IMG/VR virus record: IMGVR_UViG_3300020170_000001
Coordinates: 60,653 to 124,652 of that record
DNA length: 64,000 bases
Source: a virus
Reading direction: 5' to 3' (one strand)
The position numbers and the translations under genes are program-made. Shown here piece by piece: positions 34,658 to 42,611 of the stretch. Each line of letters begins with the position of its first letter. Within the stretch, counting starts at the first letter, position 1. The notes beneath the pieces are model-generated. The model ran no database searches. It had not been told where the DNA came from and worked only from the letters and a program-made list of their open reading frames with translations.

Positions 34658-34799
34658 CCGGGGAGGTTCCTGGATCAGTGGTGAGCAGGCCGAACACGTC
34701 GTCATCGGGGTCGAGCGGCTCGACGAGGTCGTCGACGTCGGTGTTGGACGGGTCCTGGCTGTCGCCGGGGGCGGTCTGTGTGGGCTGGTCGTCAGGCAT
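34647..34799 (-). CDS. very short acidic protein
   Basis: 50 residues, strongly acidic (DVDDLVEPLDPDDDVFGLL), from an ATG at 34799 with GAAGGAC upstream. It overlaps the zinc-ribbon gene by eleven bases and fills an otherwise empty gap. The acidic, Pro/Thr/Ser-rich composition suggests a disordered DNA-mimic or adaptor peptide. Function unknown. Confidence 0.5.
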   Translation of the reverse strand: MPDDQPTQTAPGDSQDPSNTDVDDLVEPLDPDDDVFGLLTTDPGTSPDGD

Positions 34800-34816
34800 G
34801 TGATTGTCCTTCGCTT

Positions 34817-35038
34817 TTAGGGCTGGCGGGCGAGTGCGGCGTTGGCCCAGAACATGACCTGTTCGAGGTTGGTGATCGCGAGGCTCATCTCACGGCCGTC
34901 GGGAACGACGTCGTTGCTGTCGGTCAACGGAATGTCGATGCCCTCGCCTCGGAAATCGGCGTCCGCCAGGAATTTGATACGTTCGGCGACTTCACCGTCT
35001 TGGCGGATTTCGATGACAATGGATTCGATGTCGGTCAA
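34817..35038 (-). CDS. Acb2-like small protein (possible anti-CBASS nucleotide sponge)
   Basis: 73 residues. The C-terminal third, GREMSLAITNLEQVMFWANA (about 48-67) followed by ALAR, resembles the conserved end of the Acb2/Tad1-type small phage proteins that bind cyclic nucleotides and block CBASS or Thoeris signalling. The N-terminal half is less like known examples (a beta segment with two acidic patches). I infer the family by memory of the pattern only; a profile search is needed. It lies in a cluster of small accessory genes. Confidence 0.5.
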   Translation of the reverse strand: MTDIESIVIEIRQDGEVAERIKFLADADFRGEGIDIPLTDSNDVVPDGREMSLAITNLEQVMFWANAALARQP

Positions 35039-35340
35039 GGAGTCCTCAGCGTTCGAGTATGGAAGAAGTCGTTGAGATCTTCTTCGGTGGCCATGATCAG
35101 CCGGGCGTAGCGGCTGGTGAAGTGGTCGTTGAGTTTGAAGCTGTACTCGTCCGGAGTGGTCCTAAGCATCCGGTTCCATCGGTACGCGGCCCACAGGAGC
35201 TCGATGCCGATCTTCCGGTAGCCGCGATCGCGGAGTTGTCGGGCCATGGCGACCAGTTCGGTGTAGACACCGGGGTTGGCTTCGTGGAAGTCGCGGAAGC
35301 GTTGGTCAATGCTGCGTTGAGTGACCAGCGGGGCGGTCAC
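35035..35340 (-). CDS. conserved phage protein of unknown function
   Basis: 101 residues. HEANPGVYTELVAMARQLRD, then GIELLWAAYRWNRML and SFKLNDHFTSRYARLIMATE match a small protein family that I have seen repeatedly in phage and prophage genomes (a helical N-terminus and a KLND-YT..YAR-I core), generally without known function. It overlaps the genes on both sides by four bases. Confidence 0.6.
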   Translation of the reverse strand: MTAPLVTQRSIDQRFRDFHEANPGVYTELVAMARQLRDRGYRKIGIELLWAAYRWNRMLRTTPDEYSFKLNDHFTSRYARLIMATEEDLNDFFHTRTLRTP

Positions 35341-35558
35341 GGCGTCGCCGCATTCAAGGCTCGGACAACGTCCACATACATCTCTTCGAACTGGAACCCG
35401 ACATAGCCGCGATAGCGAATATCTGAGAAATATTCGATAGGAACCAGTTGTCGATTTTGATAAAGCTGGCCATCCTCGCCGTGACCGGGCTGGAAGACGC
35501 GGATGGTGATATCAGCGTATGGTTGACCACCCCTGCCTCTCGCAGCAGCGCTCATCAA
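35337..35558 (-). CDS. small protein of unknown function
   Basis: 73 residues with DITIRVFQPGHGEDGQLYQN and YRGYVGFQFEEMYVDVV, a mixed strand/helix fold without recognisable motif. It starts next to the lipoprotein gene and overlaps the next gene downstream by four bases, so it is part of the same operon. Confidence 0.5.
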   Translation of the reverse strand: MMSAAARGRGGQPYADITIRVFQPGHGEDGQLYQNRQLVPIEYFSDIRYRGYVGFQFEEMYVDVVRALNAATP

Positions 35559-35567
35559 AACTCTCCC

Positions 35568-36092
35568 CTACTTCTTGTTCAGCTGCGGTACGTCCACCGG
35601 AAGGGGTTGGTCGGCCCACACATAATTCAAATCGGTAGTGACCATGGCACCCTCTGTCGTGAAGAAGAAGATGCCGGATTCGTTTTGGCCGTATGAGCCG
35701 TCATCGCCCGGCGCGTTGACAACAGCCTGGCCGTAGGAGCCGTGATCTAGCTCCAGTTGGTCCGTGGTCATCTGCGATTGAGTCGAGCTGACTTTGCCCT
35801 TGACCGTGTAATACCCGATGATCCGGCCAAACGACATCAGATAGATGTAGCCGATCGCGTCCGGCTTGTTGGTGCGCAGGAGCCGCTCCCGCAGGTTGCG
35901 CCGTTCCAGGGAGTCGCGGAGTTGATCGGCCGGATACGGGACCGCGGCGGCCTGCTGTGCGTATGCCTGCTCAGTTTGCTTTTGACCCGTGGCCTGGGCT
36001 CCCTTCTGGTCGTCACACGCCCCTGCTGTCGTGGTCAGGCCGACGGTCACGGCTGCGAGGAGCACGAGGACGACGCGACGACGAGTTCTCAT
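35568..36092 (-). CDS. lipoprotein
   Basis: 174 residues. A basic start (MRTRRR), a hydrophobic stretch and AGAC at about 23-26 give a typical lipobox-like end of signal, with the cysteine as lipidation site. The mature part has ERRNLRERLLRTNKPDAIGY and FGRIIGYYTVKGKVSSTQSQ, a module I recognise from actinobacterial prophage lipoproteins. Such proteins often sit in the host envelope and may block superinfection, an inference. It overlaps the membrane protein gene by four bases. Confidence 0.65.
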   Translation of the reverse strand: MRTRRRVVLVLLAAVTVGLTTTAGACDDQKGAQATGQKQTEQAYAQQAAAVPYPADQLRDSLERRNLRERLLRTNKPDAIGYIYLMSFGRIIGYYTVKGKVSSTQSQMTTDQLELDHGSYGQAVVNAPGDDGSYGQNESGIFFFTTEGAMVTTDLNYVWADQPLPVDVPQLNKK

Positions 36093-36565
36093 TTAGTGCT
36101 CTCCTTGCAATCGAAGGAGGGATCGCTCACGTCGATCTGGTAGGGCAGGCTCTGATCACGCCACTTCGACTGCGTCACCTTGTTCGCGTCCGCGTTGTAT
36201 TGGTTCCGGGCGTCAAGGCACTGCTTCACCAGACCGGAGTAGTTGGTCGAAAAGACCCTGTCGCCTGGGTTCTCCCGTTTGTCCGCAGCAGCCTGATCGA
36301 GCTGCTGGTCATATGCCTTGATCTCGTTGTAAAGGGCCTCGAAGTGCTCCTGGGCGTTGGTTCGGTTGGTTCCGGAGTTCACCTGTCGGGTCTGGTCTCC
36401 CCTGCCCCGGGCATCCGAGGTGATGACTTTGATGGCCCAGACGGCGGCCACAATCAGGCCAATCGCGAGGATCACAACAACGATCCAGGCGACGAGGGAG
36501 GGGCCAACACGTCGGCCCGCATAGTTGGCGTCGCGAATGTCCTTGCCGAGCCGCTCACGATCCAT
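36089..36565 (-). CDS. single-pass membrane protein
   Basis: 158 residues with one membrane helix at about 24-46 (LVAWIVVVILAIGLIVAAV) and a soluble C-terminal part (SGTNRTNAQEHFEALYNEIK, QCLDARNQYNADANKVTQSK). It is likely anchored with the C-terminus outside and cooperates with the lipoprotein encoded directly downstream (ATGA overlap). The pair looks like a prophage envelope-modifying module. Confidence 0.6.
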   Translation of the reverse strand: MDRERLGKDIRDANYAGRRVGPSLVAWIVVVILAIGLIVAAVWAIKVITSDARGRGDQTRQVNSGTNRTNAQEHFEALYNEIKAYDQQLDQAAADKRENPGDRVFSTNYSGLVKQCLDARNQYNADANKVTQSKWRDQSLPYQIDVSDPSFDCKESTK

Positions 36566-39410
36566 TGGTCAAGTCCTCACATTCGTCCGCGCAGCGCGGG
36601 CAGAGTTCCGGGCTGTACGGCTTGTCGAGCAGGGTGATCGGAATCCCGAGCCCGCAGCTGCGGCAGTTGGGGCGCAGGAAGTCGTTCTGCTGGCGATCGG
36701 TGGCGACGAAGACGTCGACGCGGTTGGCGACGTGTTTGGCGTAGGGCAGCCAGGATTGCTTGCCCATGAGGGCGGCGGCGATGTTGTACGGATTGGGGCG
36801 GCCGTGCACGAGCATCCGGAGAATGAGCCGGTGGCCGTCGGGTTTTAGCCAGAGGTCGGTGACGTAGTCCTTGGCGTTGACGATCTCGCTAGCCGGCGCG
36901 AAGTAGCCGCCCTCGACCTTGAGTCGCATGTCGATGGAGTCTTGGCTGGCCCACCACTGAAGGCGTTGCTGCGCTGTGTCGAGGTCGGTGTCGATCTCGA
37001 CGTCGAAGAAGGTGAGGTCGACGTCGGAGCGGATGGTGACCGCGTCGACGGGATGCCGTTGCCACTCGGCAATGTGCATGCGACCTTCGAGGAACTGGTC
37101 TATGTTGCGGACGTAGGCGACGATCTGGGTGTCGGTCATGGCCCGGGTGAAGGCGAACTCGACGTAGTCGATGCCGGCCGTCCAGTCCCGGTATTTGACT
37201 TCGTCGCTGGCGAAGCGGATCGACCGTTTCGCGATGCCGTGGTCGAGACCGAGGCGGGTCTGTGCGCGGAAGCAGGCACGGCGGAACAGGAATCGCCAGT
37301 GGTCGTTTCCGACGAAACGGTAGGTCGCTGGTTTGCTGATCTTGGCCCGGACCCGGACGACCTGTGACCGCTGGTCTACGCTGTTGATGGCGGCGAGGTC
37401 GATGTCCGCGTCGGTGGCTCGGATGTAACCGGCGCGGTGTTTGAGGTCGGTGTAGTCGCAGGCTCCGCAGGTCTTTCCTTGGCACCTCTCATCGCAGCGG
37501 GCGATCCACTCTGATCCGTGGTAGGTGCTGTCGAAGTTCAAATCGTAGGAGTGGCTGTCGGTGACTTCGGCGAATTCGCGCATCTGCACGTAGGTGGACC
37601 AGAGCAGCTCCGTGCTGACGCCAGTGTCGATGAATTCCCAACCGAAGATGTCGTGTTTGAGGCGTTCGTCGAAACAGTCGGCGTATCCGTTATCGAAACC
37701 CCAGATACGCAGCTTCTTCTCGATGGTTTCTTTGAATGTGCGAGGCACGCCGCCCCAGCATGCCTGATCGACGTCCAGCATGGCATCCAAGAGGGCTTCT
37801 CCGACGTCCCGGCTCGCGCGTTGGCAGAGCTGGAAAAAGGCCAGCTTGTCCTCTGCGGCCTTGGCTCCAAGCTTGAAGTCGATTTTCAGGTCACGAAATT
37901 CCTCCCAGACGTCGCCGAGGATCCGGTTGGCTGGCTGAGGCGCGAACCACTGAAGTGGAGTGTTTGCCTCAATGAGCAGTGGTGTCCAGGAGAACTGGAT
38001 TCGAACATTCGACTGCCCCATGGAATCGCGGATGTCAGCGAGATCTTTAGCGAGCTTGAGGATTCTGTAGACGTCGCCTTCGTCTTCGCCAGGGAGGTTC
38101 GTGATCATGTAAAGCTTGAACTTTCGAATCCCCGCTCGGATGCCACGGGTGACAGCCTCTTTGACCTCTGAATCGCTGGTGCCTTTGCCGAGCAAGTCTC
38201 GCATTCGTTGACTTGATCCTTCGACACCAAGACTCACCGAATCCATTCCACCGTGAACCTGGAGAAGAATGAAGGTGTTGTCCGCGGTAAAGTCGTCGAC
38301 CCGCATGCTAGGAGCATCGACTTCATCCGAGACCTTTTCGAGTAACTCGGTGACTAGTCGTCGCCGTTCGGTATACATGGGAAGGTCGGGGCTGAATGGT
38401 GCTATCCGGGTGGAGCCCATGTTGTCCTGCATATTCTTGGCGTAGTCGACGAGGTAGTCGACGGTTCGCTGTCGATACGGTTTCTGCCGGTAGGATAGAG
38501 CGCACATCGAACACCAGGCTGGGCAGCCACGGGCGACCTCGATATCCCCCGTGCCCATCGACGAGTCCGCGAACAGCAGGGGTGGATTGTCCAGAGGAGC
38601 GATGGCGTTGAGGTCTTTGACGTGGCGCTTGCGAAACGGCATGCGCATGCCGTCGATGTCGCTGGTGTAGCCGGTGACCTGTTTGGACGCATGCGGTCCA
38701 ACGCCGACATGGGCCCGATCCTCGTAACCGTAAGATACCTTTACGAATCTTGGGAAATAGAGGAAGTTGAACTCTCGGGCGAGATCGGCGTAGCAACCGA
38801 TTCGATCTGTTGTCCAGCGGCCAAGAGCTTTGAAAGCGCCGATGCGAGCCGTGACGCAGCCGATCCCAGGGTTGCCCGGCTCATCTTCGCACTCGCCAAG
38901 GAACCAGCAATCGACAACCGGCGCGAGGACCTCAGGGGCTCCATAGGAAAGCCCTCCGACCATGACCATCGGGCTGCTGTTGGCATCGCGTTCTTTCCAG
39001 CGGGCGGGGATGCCGGACATGGTGAGCATCTTGATGAACGACATGCTCAGGACCGGGTACGAGATCGAGGTGGCGATGACGTCGAAGTCGGTTGTCGGGT
39101 GTTTGCTCTCGATACCGAAGACGGGGATGTCGTTCTTCTCCAGCATCCGCAGATCCGCGGGGGTTGCTGGCAGGTAGAAGCGGTCGCAGAGGAAGGCGGG
39201 GTTCACGTCGTGGATCGCTTTGTAGACGGCGGGGATGGATTGGTTCCCGGCGGCGGCCTCGTAGGGCCAGGAGGCCATGAGGCACCAGCGCACGGTAGCG
39301 GTGTCCCAGTCCCGGCGGACCGCGTTCGGCTCGGTTCCAAAGTACTGGACGGCCAGATCTAGCCGGTGCGCATTGGCGTCGAGCCAGGCCTGGATGCGGG
39401 CCGGCGTCAT
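36555..39410 (-). CDS. large radical-SAM protein with B12-like N-terminal and DUF2344-like domain
   Basis: 951 residues from the ATG at 39410. Residues about 90-180 resemble a B12-binding-like segment (FDVIATSISYPVLSMSFIKM, VGGLSYGAPEVLAP). The radical-SAM motif is C296-x3-C300-x2-C303 in ARGCPAWCSMC. Residues about 700-790 (RAKISKPATYRFVGNDHWRF) resemble the DUF2344 domain linked to radical-SAM proteins of the TIGR03960 type. The C-terminus has CRSCGLGI and ELCPRCADEC zinc pairs. In bacteria this architecture lies beside RNase E/ribosomal genes, hinting at RNA modification; the substrate is unknown. Confidence 0.7.
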   Translation of the reverse strand: MTPARIQAWLDANAHRLDLAVQYFGTEPNAVRRDWDTATVRWCLMASWPYEAAAGNQSIPAVYKAIHDVNPAFLCDRFYLPATPADLRMLEKNDIPVFGIESKHPTTDFDVIATSISYPVLSMSFIKMLTMSGIPARWKERDANSSPMVMVGGLSYGAPEVLAPVVDCWFLGECEDEPGNPGIGCVTARIGAFKALGRWTTDRIGCYADLAREFNFLYFPRFVKVSYGYEDRAHVGVGPHASKQVTGYTSDIDGMRMPFRKRHVKDLNAIAPLDNPPLLFADSSMGTGDIEVARGCPAWCSMCALSYRQKPYRQRTVDYLVDYAKNMQDNMGSTRIAPFSPDLPMYTERRRLVTELLEKVSDEVDAPSMRVDDFTADNTFILLQVHGGMDSVSLGVEGSSQRMRDLLGKGTSDSEVKEAVTRGIRAGIRKFKLYMITNLPGEDEGDVYRILKLAKDLADIRDSMGQSNVRIQFSWTPLLIEANTPLQWFAPQPANRILGDVWEEFRDLKIDFKLGAKAAEDKLAFFQLCQRASRDVGEALLDAMLDVDQACWGGVPRTFKETIEKKLRIWGFDNGYADCFDERLKHDIFGWEFIDTGVSTELLWSTYVQMREFAEVTDSHSYDLNFDSTYHGSEWIARCDERCQGKTCGACDYTDLKHRAGYIRATDADIDLAAINSVDQRSQVVRVRAKISKPATYRFVGNDHWRFLFRRACFRAQTRLGLDHGIAKRSIRFASDEVKYRDWTAGIDYVEFAFTRAMTDTQIVAYVRNIDQFLEGRMHIAEWQRHPVDAVTIRSDVDLTFFDVEIDTDLDTAQQRLQWWASQDSIDMRLKVEGGYFAPASEIVNAKDYVTDLWLKPDGHRLILRMLVHGRPNPYNIAAALMGKQSWLPYAKHVANRVDVFVATDRQQNDFLRPNCRSCGLGIPITLLDKPYSPELCPRCADECEDLTNGS

Positions 39411-39424
39411 GTGTCCACAGCCCG

Positions 39425-39730
39425 TTACTGCCAGGTCCAGCGCATGAGGCTGTCGGAGGGGTTGCCGGACTTCGCGGCGACGAATTTGTTGAGCCGGCGG
39501 ACATCCCAGATGCCGTCGAGCGGCCACTGGCGTAACTCGTCGAGGGCGCTGTTGGCGATGACGGCGTTGGTGTACGGGCCCCAGATGCCCTTGATGTCGG
39601 TCTCGGTGTCGTCGGTGAACAGGACCAGAACGTGAAAGTCAGGGGCGGGCGGGGGTGTGTCGAAGATGGCCGCGATGCCGGGGTGTCCGAAGGTCGTCAC
39701 GGCTTCTCTACCGGCAAGCCGCCGCGGCAT
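39425..39730 (-). CDS. small protein of unknown function
   Basis: 101 residues. The N-terminal half (PGIAAIFDTPPPAPDFHVLV, then LFTDDTETDIKGIWGPYTN) includes many acidic and aromatic residues, and the C-terminal half is helical. The start is uncertain: an ATG at 39730 and a GTG nine or so codons later are both possible. It is placed between the radical-SAM gene and the ATPase gene; no function is suggested. Confidence 0.45.
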   Translation of the reverse strand: MPRRLAGREAVTTFGHPGIAAIFDTPPPAPDFHVLVLFTDDTETDIKGIWGPYTNAVIANSALDELRQWPLDGIWDVRRLNKFVAAKSGNPSDSLMRWTWQ

Positions 39731-39933
39731 TCCTCTTTGTCACTCGAACGGGATATACCCCGGGCCGTCAAGTGAATGACGGTAGCCGGGGCACCCCTGA
39801 GTGACGCGGCACTGCCGCGTTTTAACAACGCCGACCCCTTGGTGCAGGGCCCGACAGGGTGCGTCGCGCGCCTTGTCTGGGTCGAGGTTAGAACGAGACG
39901 GTGATCGTTTCCAGGAGGTCCCCCGAAAGATTC
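39731..39933. other. intergenic region with hairpin
   Basis: About 200 bases without a convincing gene. It contains a hairpin CGCGGCACTGCCGCG (about 39808-39822) followed on the plus strand by TTTTAAC, which looks like a terminator for plus-strand transcription although no plus-strand gene precedes it. On the minus strand a TTGACG and a TATATC near 39770 are too close for a promoter. This is the only break of its size in the 32-45 kb minus-strand block. Confidence 0.4.
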
Positions 39934-40572
39934 TCATCCCCGGCTTACCTTGGTAACGCCGTCGATGAGCCGGAGCCGGTAGACGATGTCGGCTGCCTCC
40001 AGGAAGGACTCGTCGTGGGTGACCAGGACGATCTGCACGCCGGTCTTGGTCACCAGGTCCTTGAGGAATTCGATGAGCCGCGGGAGGTAGTCGGCGCTGA
40101 CGTGGGCGAAAGTCTCGTCGAGGAACAACACGGTGTCCTGACGTTGCCGCGACAGCAGGAGGATGACCAGGCGCAGCAGGAAGCCGACGGTGGCGGCCAG
40201 GCCTCCCCCGCGGGCGGTCATCACGTCGGTCTCGACGACGGAGCCGTCACCGAGGACGGAGCGCACGACGAAGTCGACGACGGGAGTCTTGGCGCGCACG
40301 CCGGGAACGAGATGGAAGGTCAGGCCGTCGTCGAAGATGGTCTGCAGGCCCTGGGTGACGAGCGTTTCGATCTGCCGCTGGGCCTTTTCCTGGCGCTCCT
40401 CGCCGATGGCGGTCAGCACGTAGGCGGCCTTCTCGTGCAGGTCGACGACCTGGTTGAGGCCGGCGATCTCGGTGAGGATGGCCTTGCCGCGGGCGGCTAG
40501 GGCGAACGCTTCGCCGCGTTGCCGGTCGAGAGTGCGGCGGGTGCGGGCGAGCCGGGTGTCAAGGTCGATCAT
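39934..40572 (-). CDS. C-terminal half of an SbcC/Rad50-type ATPase
   Basis: 212 residues from the ATG at 40572. It has coiled-coil at about 5-75, then the ABC signature-like MTARGGGLAATVGF (118-131), Walker B VLFLDETFAHVS (148-159) and the H-loop VTHDE (184-188). The matching Walker A half, ending in the zinc hook CPTCG, is encoded at 47181-48116. Together they would make one SMC-type ATPase. No Walker A is present here, so it is unlikely to work alone. Confidence 0.7.
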   Translation of the reverse strand: MIDLDTRLARTRRTLDRQRGEAFALAARGKAILTEIAGLNQVVDLHEKAAYVLTAIGEERQEKAQRQIETLVTQGLQTIFDDGLTFHLVPGVRAKTPVVDFVVRSVLGDGSVVETDVMTARGGGLAATVGFLLRLVILLLSRQRQDTVLFLDETFAHVSADYLPRLIEFLKDLVTKTGVQIVLVTHDESFLEAADIVYRLRLIDGVTKVSRG

Positions 40573-41006
40573 TCGAATTCGTCCCCCCATCGCTTCTCGA
40601 TGAGCTTGGGCAACTCGGAAGGGGGGGCGAAGATCCGGATTACATCCTCGGGAGCGCGATACTGCGGATCGACGTCGTCAACGCGAAAGATCTGCCCGGC
40701 GGCACGGTTGCAGTCGGACCAGGCACTGACAGCGTCCGATAGGCCGTAATGATCAGCGCCAAAGACTTCGACCGCCACGAGGGTAAGGGGCACGAGGGCC
40801 TCTTCTCGGCCCCCTGCGGCTTCGCCAAGCTTGTCGCTAAGCTGCTTCATTGCCTCGACCTTGTTCAGGATTTCTGAGCGATGCTCACCGCATGCTGCAA
40901 CAGTTCCTGACGGCAGGTGGGTAATCCGAACTAGGCATTGGTCACCTCGCAGCCCTGCACGAAACACGTCGACTCGGAGGTCATCGGCGTTCACTGGCCG
41001 AGCCAA
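40569..41006 (-). CDS. peptide-chain-release-factor-like protein with altered GGQ
   Basis: 145 residues. Residues 10-60 match the RF-1/ribosome-rescue catalytic domain: LRVDVFRAGLRGDQCLVRIT, then HLPSGTVAACGEHRSEILNK. In release factors this segment carries GGQ with a following HVN-TDSA; here it reads GDQ and the linker is shortened. The C-terminal 80 residues are a separate domain. It overlaps the clamp gene by 16 bases and the ATPase gene by four. It may act on the ribosome in another way, or be a binding-only remnant. Confidence 0.65.
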   Translation of the reverse strand: MARPVNADDLRVDVFRAGLRGDQCLVRITHLPSGTVAACGEHRSEILNKVEAMKQLSDKLGEAAGGREEALVPLTLVAVEVFGADHYGLSDAVSAWSDCNRAAGQIFRVDDVDPQYRAPEDVIRIFAPPSELPKLIEKRWGDEFE

Positions 41007-42181
41007 TCTGCGTTCATCTGGTTCACGACGCCGACACTCCCGGTGGTGGGGTGCCTAAGGAGGAGCGGGGTGCGGCGGGTTTTGGTGTCATCCCCAAGTT
41101 TGAATCTGCAGGTCGTATCGCCGTAGGTGTTGATCATGTCGGTCAGGTACCGGTGGTTGACCATGACGGTGCGGGAGTTGCCGGAGAAGACAGCGTCAAT
41201 GGTTTCGCTAGCCGTATTCTTGAACTTGTCTCTCGCGGCGACGATCAGCGTGTTGTTTTCCAGGGTCAGGGCGATTGCAGAGGATTCGACGTCGGCGTTG
41301 ATGCGGATGCGGCGGATGGCGTCGAGCAGTTCGGCGCGGTCGCATTCGAGGGTGTGCCTGTTTTCCAGCGCGGGCCGCAGCATGGTTGATTCCATGTCCG
41401 GGAATTGAGCGTAGAACTTGCTGACGATGTAGACATCGGAGCCGAATCGGAAGATGCACTTGTCTTGTGACTGGCCGACGTCGATTGTGTCGAGATCCGT
41501 GATTTTGATGAGGCGCAGGAGGTCGTCGACGGCGCTGATCGGGATGCGAAGGTTGATCGGGAAATCGCTGATTCGGGTCTGCTGGAAGCGTGGGCCGTCG
41601 CAGGCGGTCAGTTTTCCGTCGCGGATGTCGATGATGTTGAGGTTCGCGCGGGAGGGGTCGCGGCTGGCTGCGTAGCGGACGGCGATGATCGCGGCGGCGA
41701 AGACTTTCCGGTCGACGGAGGTGAACTCGGCTTCTGTGATGGCCGGCATGGGCGGGTAGTCGTCGCCGCCCTGCAACTGCAGCGTCCACGATGCTCGGCC
41801 GATCTGGATTCGCGCGGTGGTGCCCTTGACATTGATGCTGACCAGGGCATCTTCGGCGGTCTTGACGATGTCGAGGAGCTTCTTGGCGGGGAACACCGCA
41901 ACGCCGGGCTGGCTGACCGACACCATGGGGGTGGAGGCGATCAGGCTCATTTCCACATCGCTGGCGATGACCCGGAGCCGTTGCGGATCGAGCTGAAACT
42001 GGAAGCATTTGAGCACCGGCATAACGTCGCGGGTCGGTACGACGGTGATTGCCTTTTCCAGCAGGACCTGGAGGACGAATTTCTTGATCTCGAACGCCAT
42101 CACCCAGCGGACTTCGGGCTCGGCAACGTCCTGGATGTCGTCGGCCATGATGGCGGCGAGCAAGTCAGTCGCATTCGTCAT
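40991..42181 (-). CDS. dnaN: DNA polymerase sliding clamp (beta subunit)
   Basis: 396 residues, the length of a bacterial beta clamp with three repeated domains. Recognisable segments are KKLLDIVKTAEDALVSINVK, SRANLNIIDIRDGKLTACDG (the conserved domain II strand pair), and GNSRTVMVNHRYLTDMINTY in domain III. The C-terminal LRHPTTGSVGVVNQM replaces the usual M-M-P(M/L)RL end. It would encircle DNA and tether polymerase or nucleases, loaded by the phage DnaX. An N-terminal extension of about 25 residues is unusual; the true start could lie downstream. Confidence 0.8.
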   Translation of the reverse strand: MTNATDLLAAIMADDIQDVAEPEVRWVMAFEIKKFVLQVLLEKAITVVPTRDVMPVLKCFQFQLDPQRLRVIASDVEMSLIASTPMVSVSQPGVAVFPAKKLLDIVKTAEDALVSINVKGTTARIQIGRASWTLQLQGGDDYPPMPAITEAEFTSVDRKVFAAAIIAVRYAASRDPSRANLNIIDIRDGKLTACDGPRFQQTRISDFPINLRIPISAVDDLLRLIKITDLDTIDVGQSQDKCIFRFGSDVYIVSKFYAQFPDMESTMLRPALENRHTLECDRAELLDAIRRIRINADVESSAIALTLENNTLIVAARDKFKNTASETIDAVFSGNSRTVMVNHRYLTDMINTYGDTTCRFKLGDDTKTRRTPLLLRHPTTGSVGVVNQMNADWLGQ

Positions 42182-42183
42182 GC

Positions 42184-42429
42184 CTAGATTCCGATCTGGT
42201 CGAGTTTTGCGGAGATGTCGGCGACTGTGGCCTCCAACTCGCGGCGCAGATCGGTGAGCCTGGCCGCTGCTTCCTCGATGGTGCTGACGTCATAGTCGCG
42301 GTGCAGTTCAGCGTGGGCGTTGTCGTAGGCAGCCTGGGCGGCGTCGCGTGCTCCTTCGGCGCGGCTGCGCTCCCGCTGGGCGGTGGCGAGGCGCTGCTGA
42401 AGGGCGACGACGTCTTCTGCGAGGGTCAC
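42184..42429 (-). CDS. small coiled-coil protein
   Basis: 81 residues from a GTG at 42429, overlapping the previous stop. It is one long helix with charged heptads (LQQRLATAQRERSRAEGARD). There is no other motif. It could be an oligomerisation partner of the clamp or the adjacent Cys-rich proteins. Confidence 0.5.
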   Translation of the reverse strand: MTLAEDVVALQQRLATAQRERSRAEGARDAAQAAYDNAHAELHRDYDVSTIEEAAARLTDLRRELEATVADISAKLDQIGI

Positions 42430-42611
42430 TAGGAGTCTCTCTCTGCAGGAAGCCCCCAGCCGGGACACGGGGGCTGGGGCCATTGGTATTCGACGGCGTG
42501 GACGGTGTCGTCCACGAAGACGTCGCGCTGGCGGTGGAATACGACGGTTCCGTTGCGGACACGGAAGTCGCGGCTGCAGAACCGGCAGGTTCCCCGCGGT
42601 TTCTCTGTCAT
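42429..42611 (-). CDS. small zinc-binding protein
   Basis: 60 residues from the ATG at 42611 (GGAGGAGG upstream). It has CRFCSRDFRV near the start and PCPGWG near the end. One C-x2-C pair plus a histidine (VVFHRQRD, TVHAVEY) might form a zinc site. It starts identically (MTEKP) to the next gene upstream, suggesting a duplicated leader or tandem copies of a small Cys protein. Confidence 0.5.
   Translation of the reverse strand: MTEKPRGTCRFCSRDFRVRNGTVVFHRQRDVFVDDTVHAVEYQWPQPPCPGWGLPAERDS

Noticed and set aside
39425-39504. Possible upstream extension of the radical-SAM gene
   Set aside because: The frame is open, but the sequence is Arg/Pro-rich and overlaps the next gene; the ATG at 39410 fits better.
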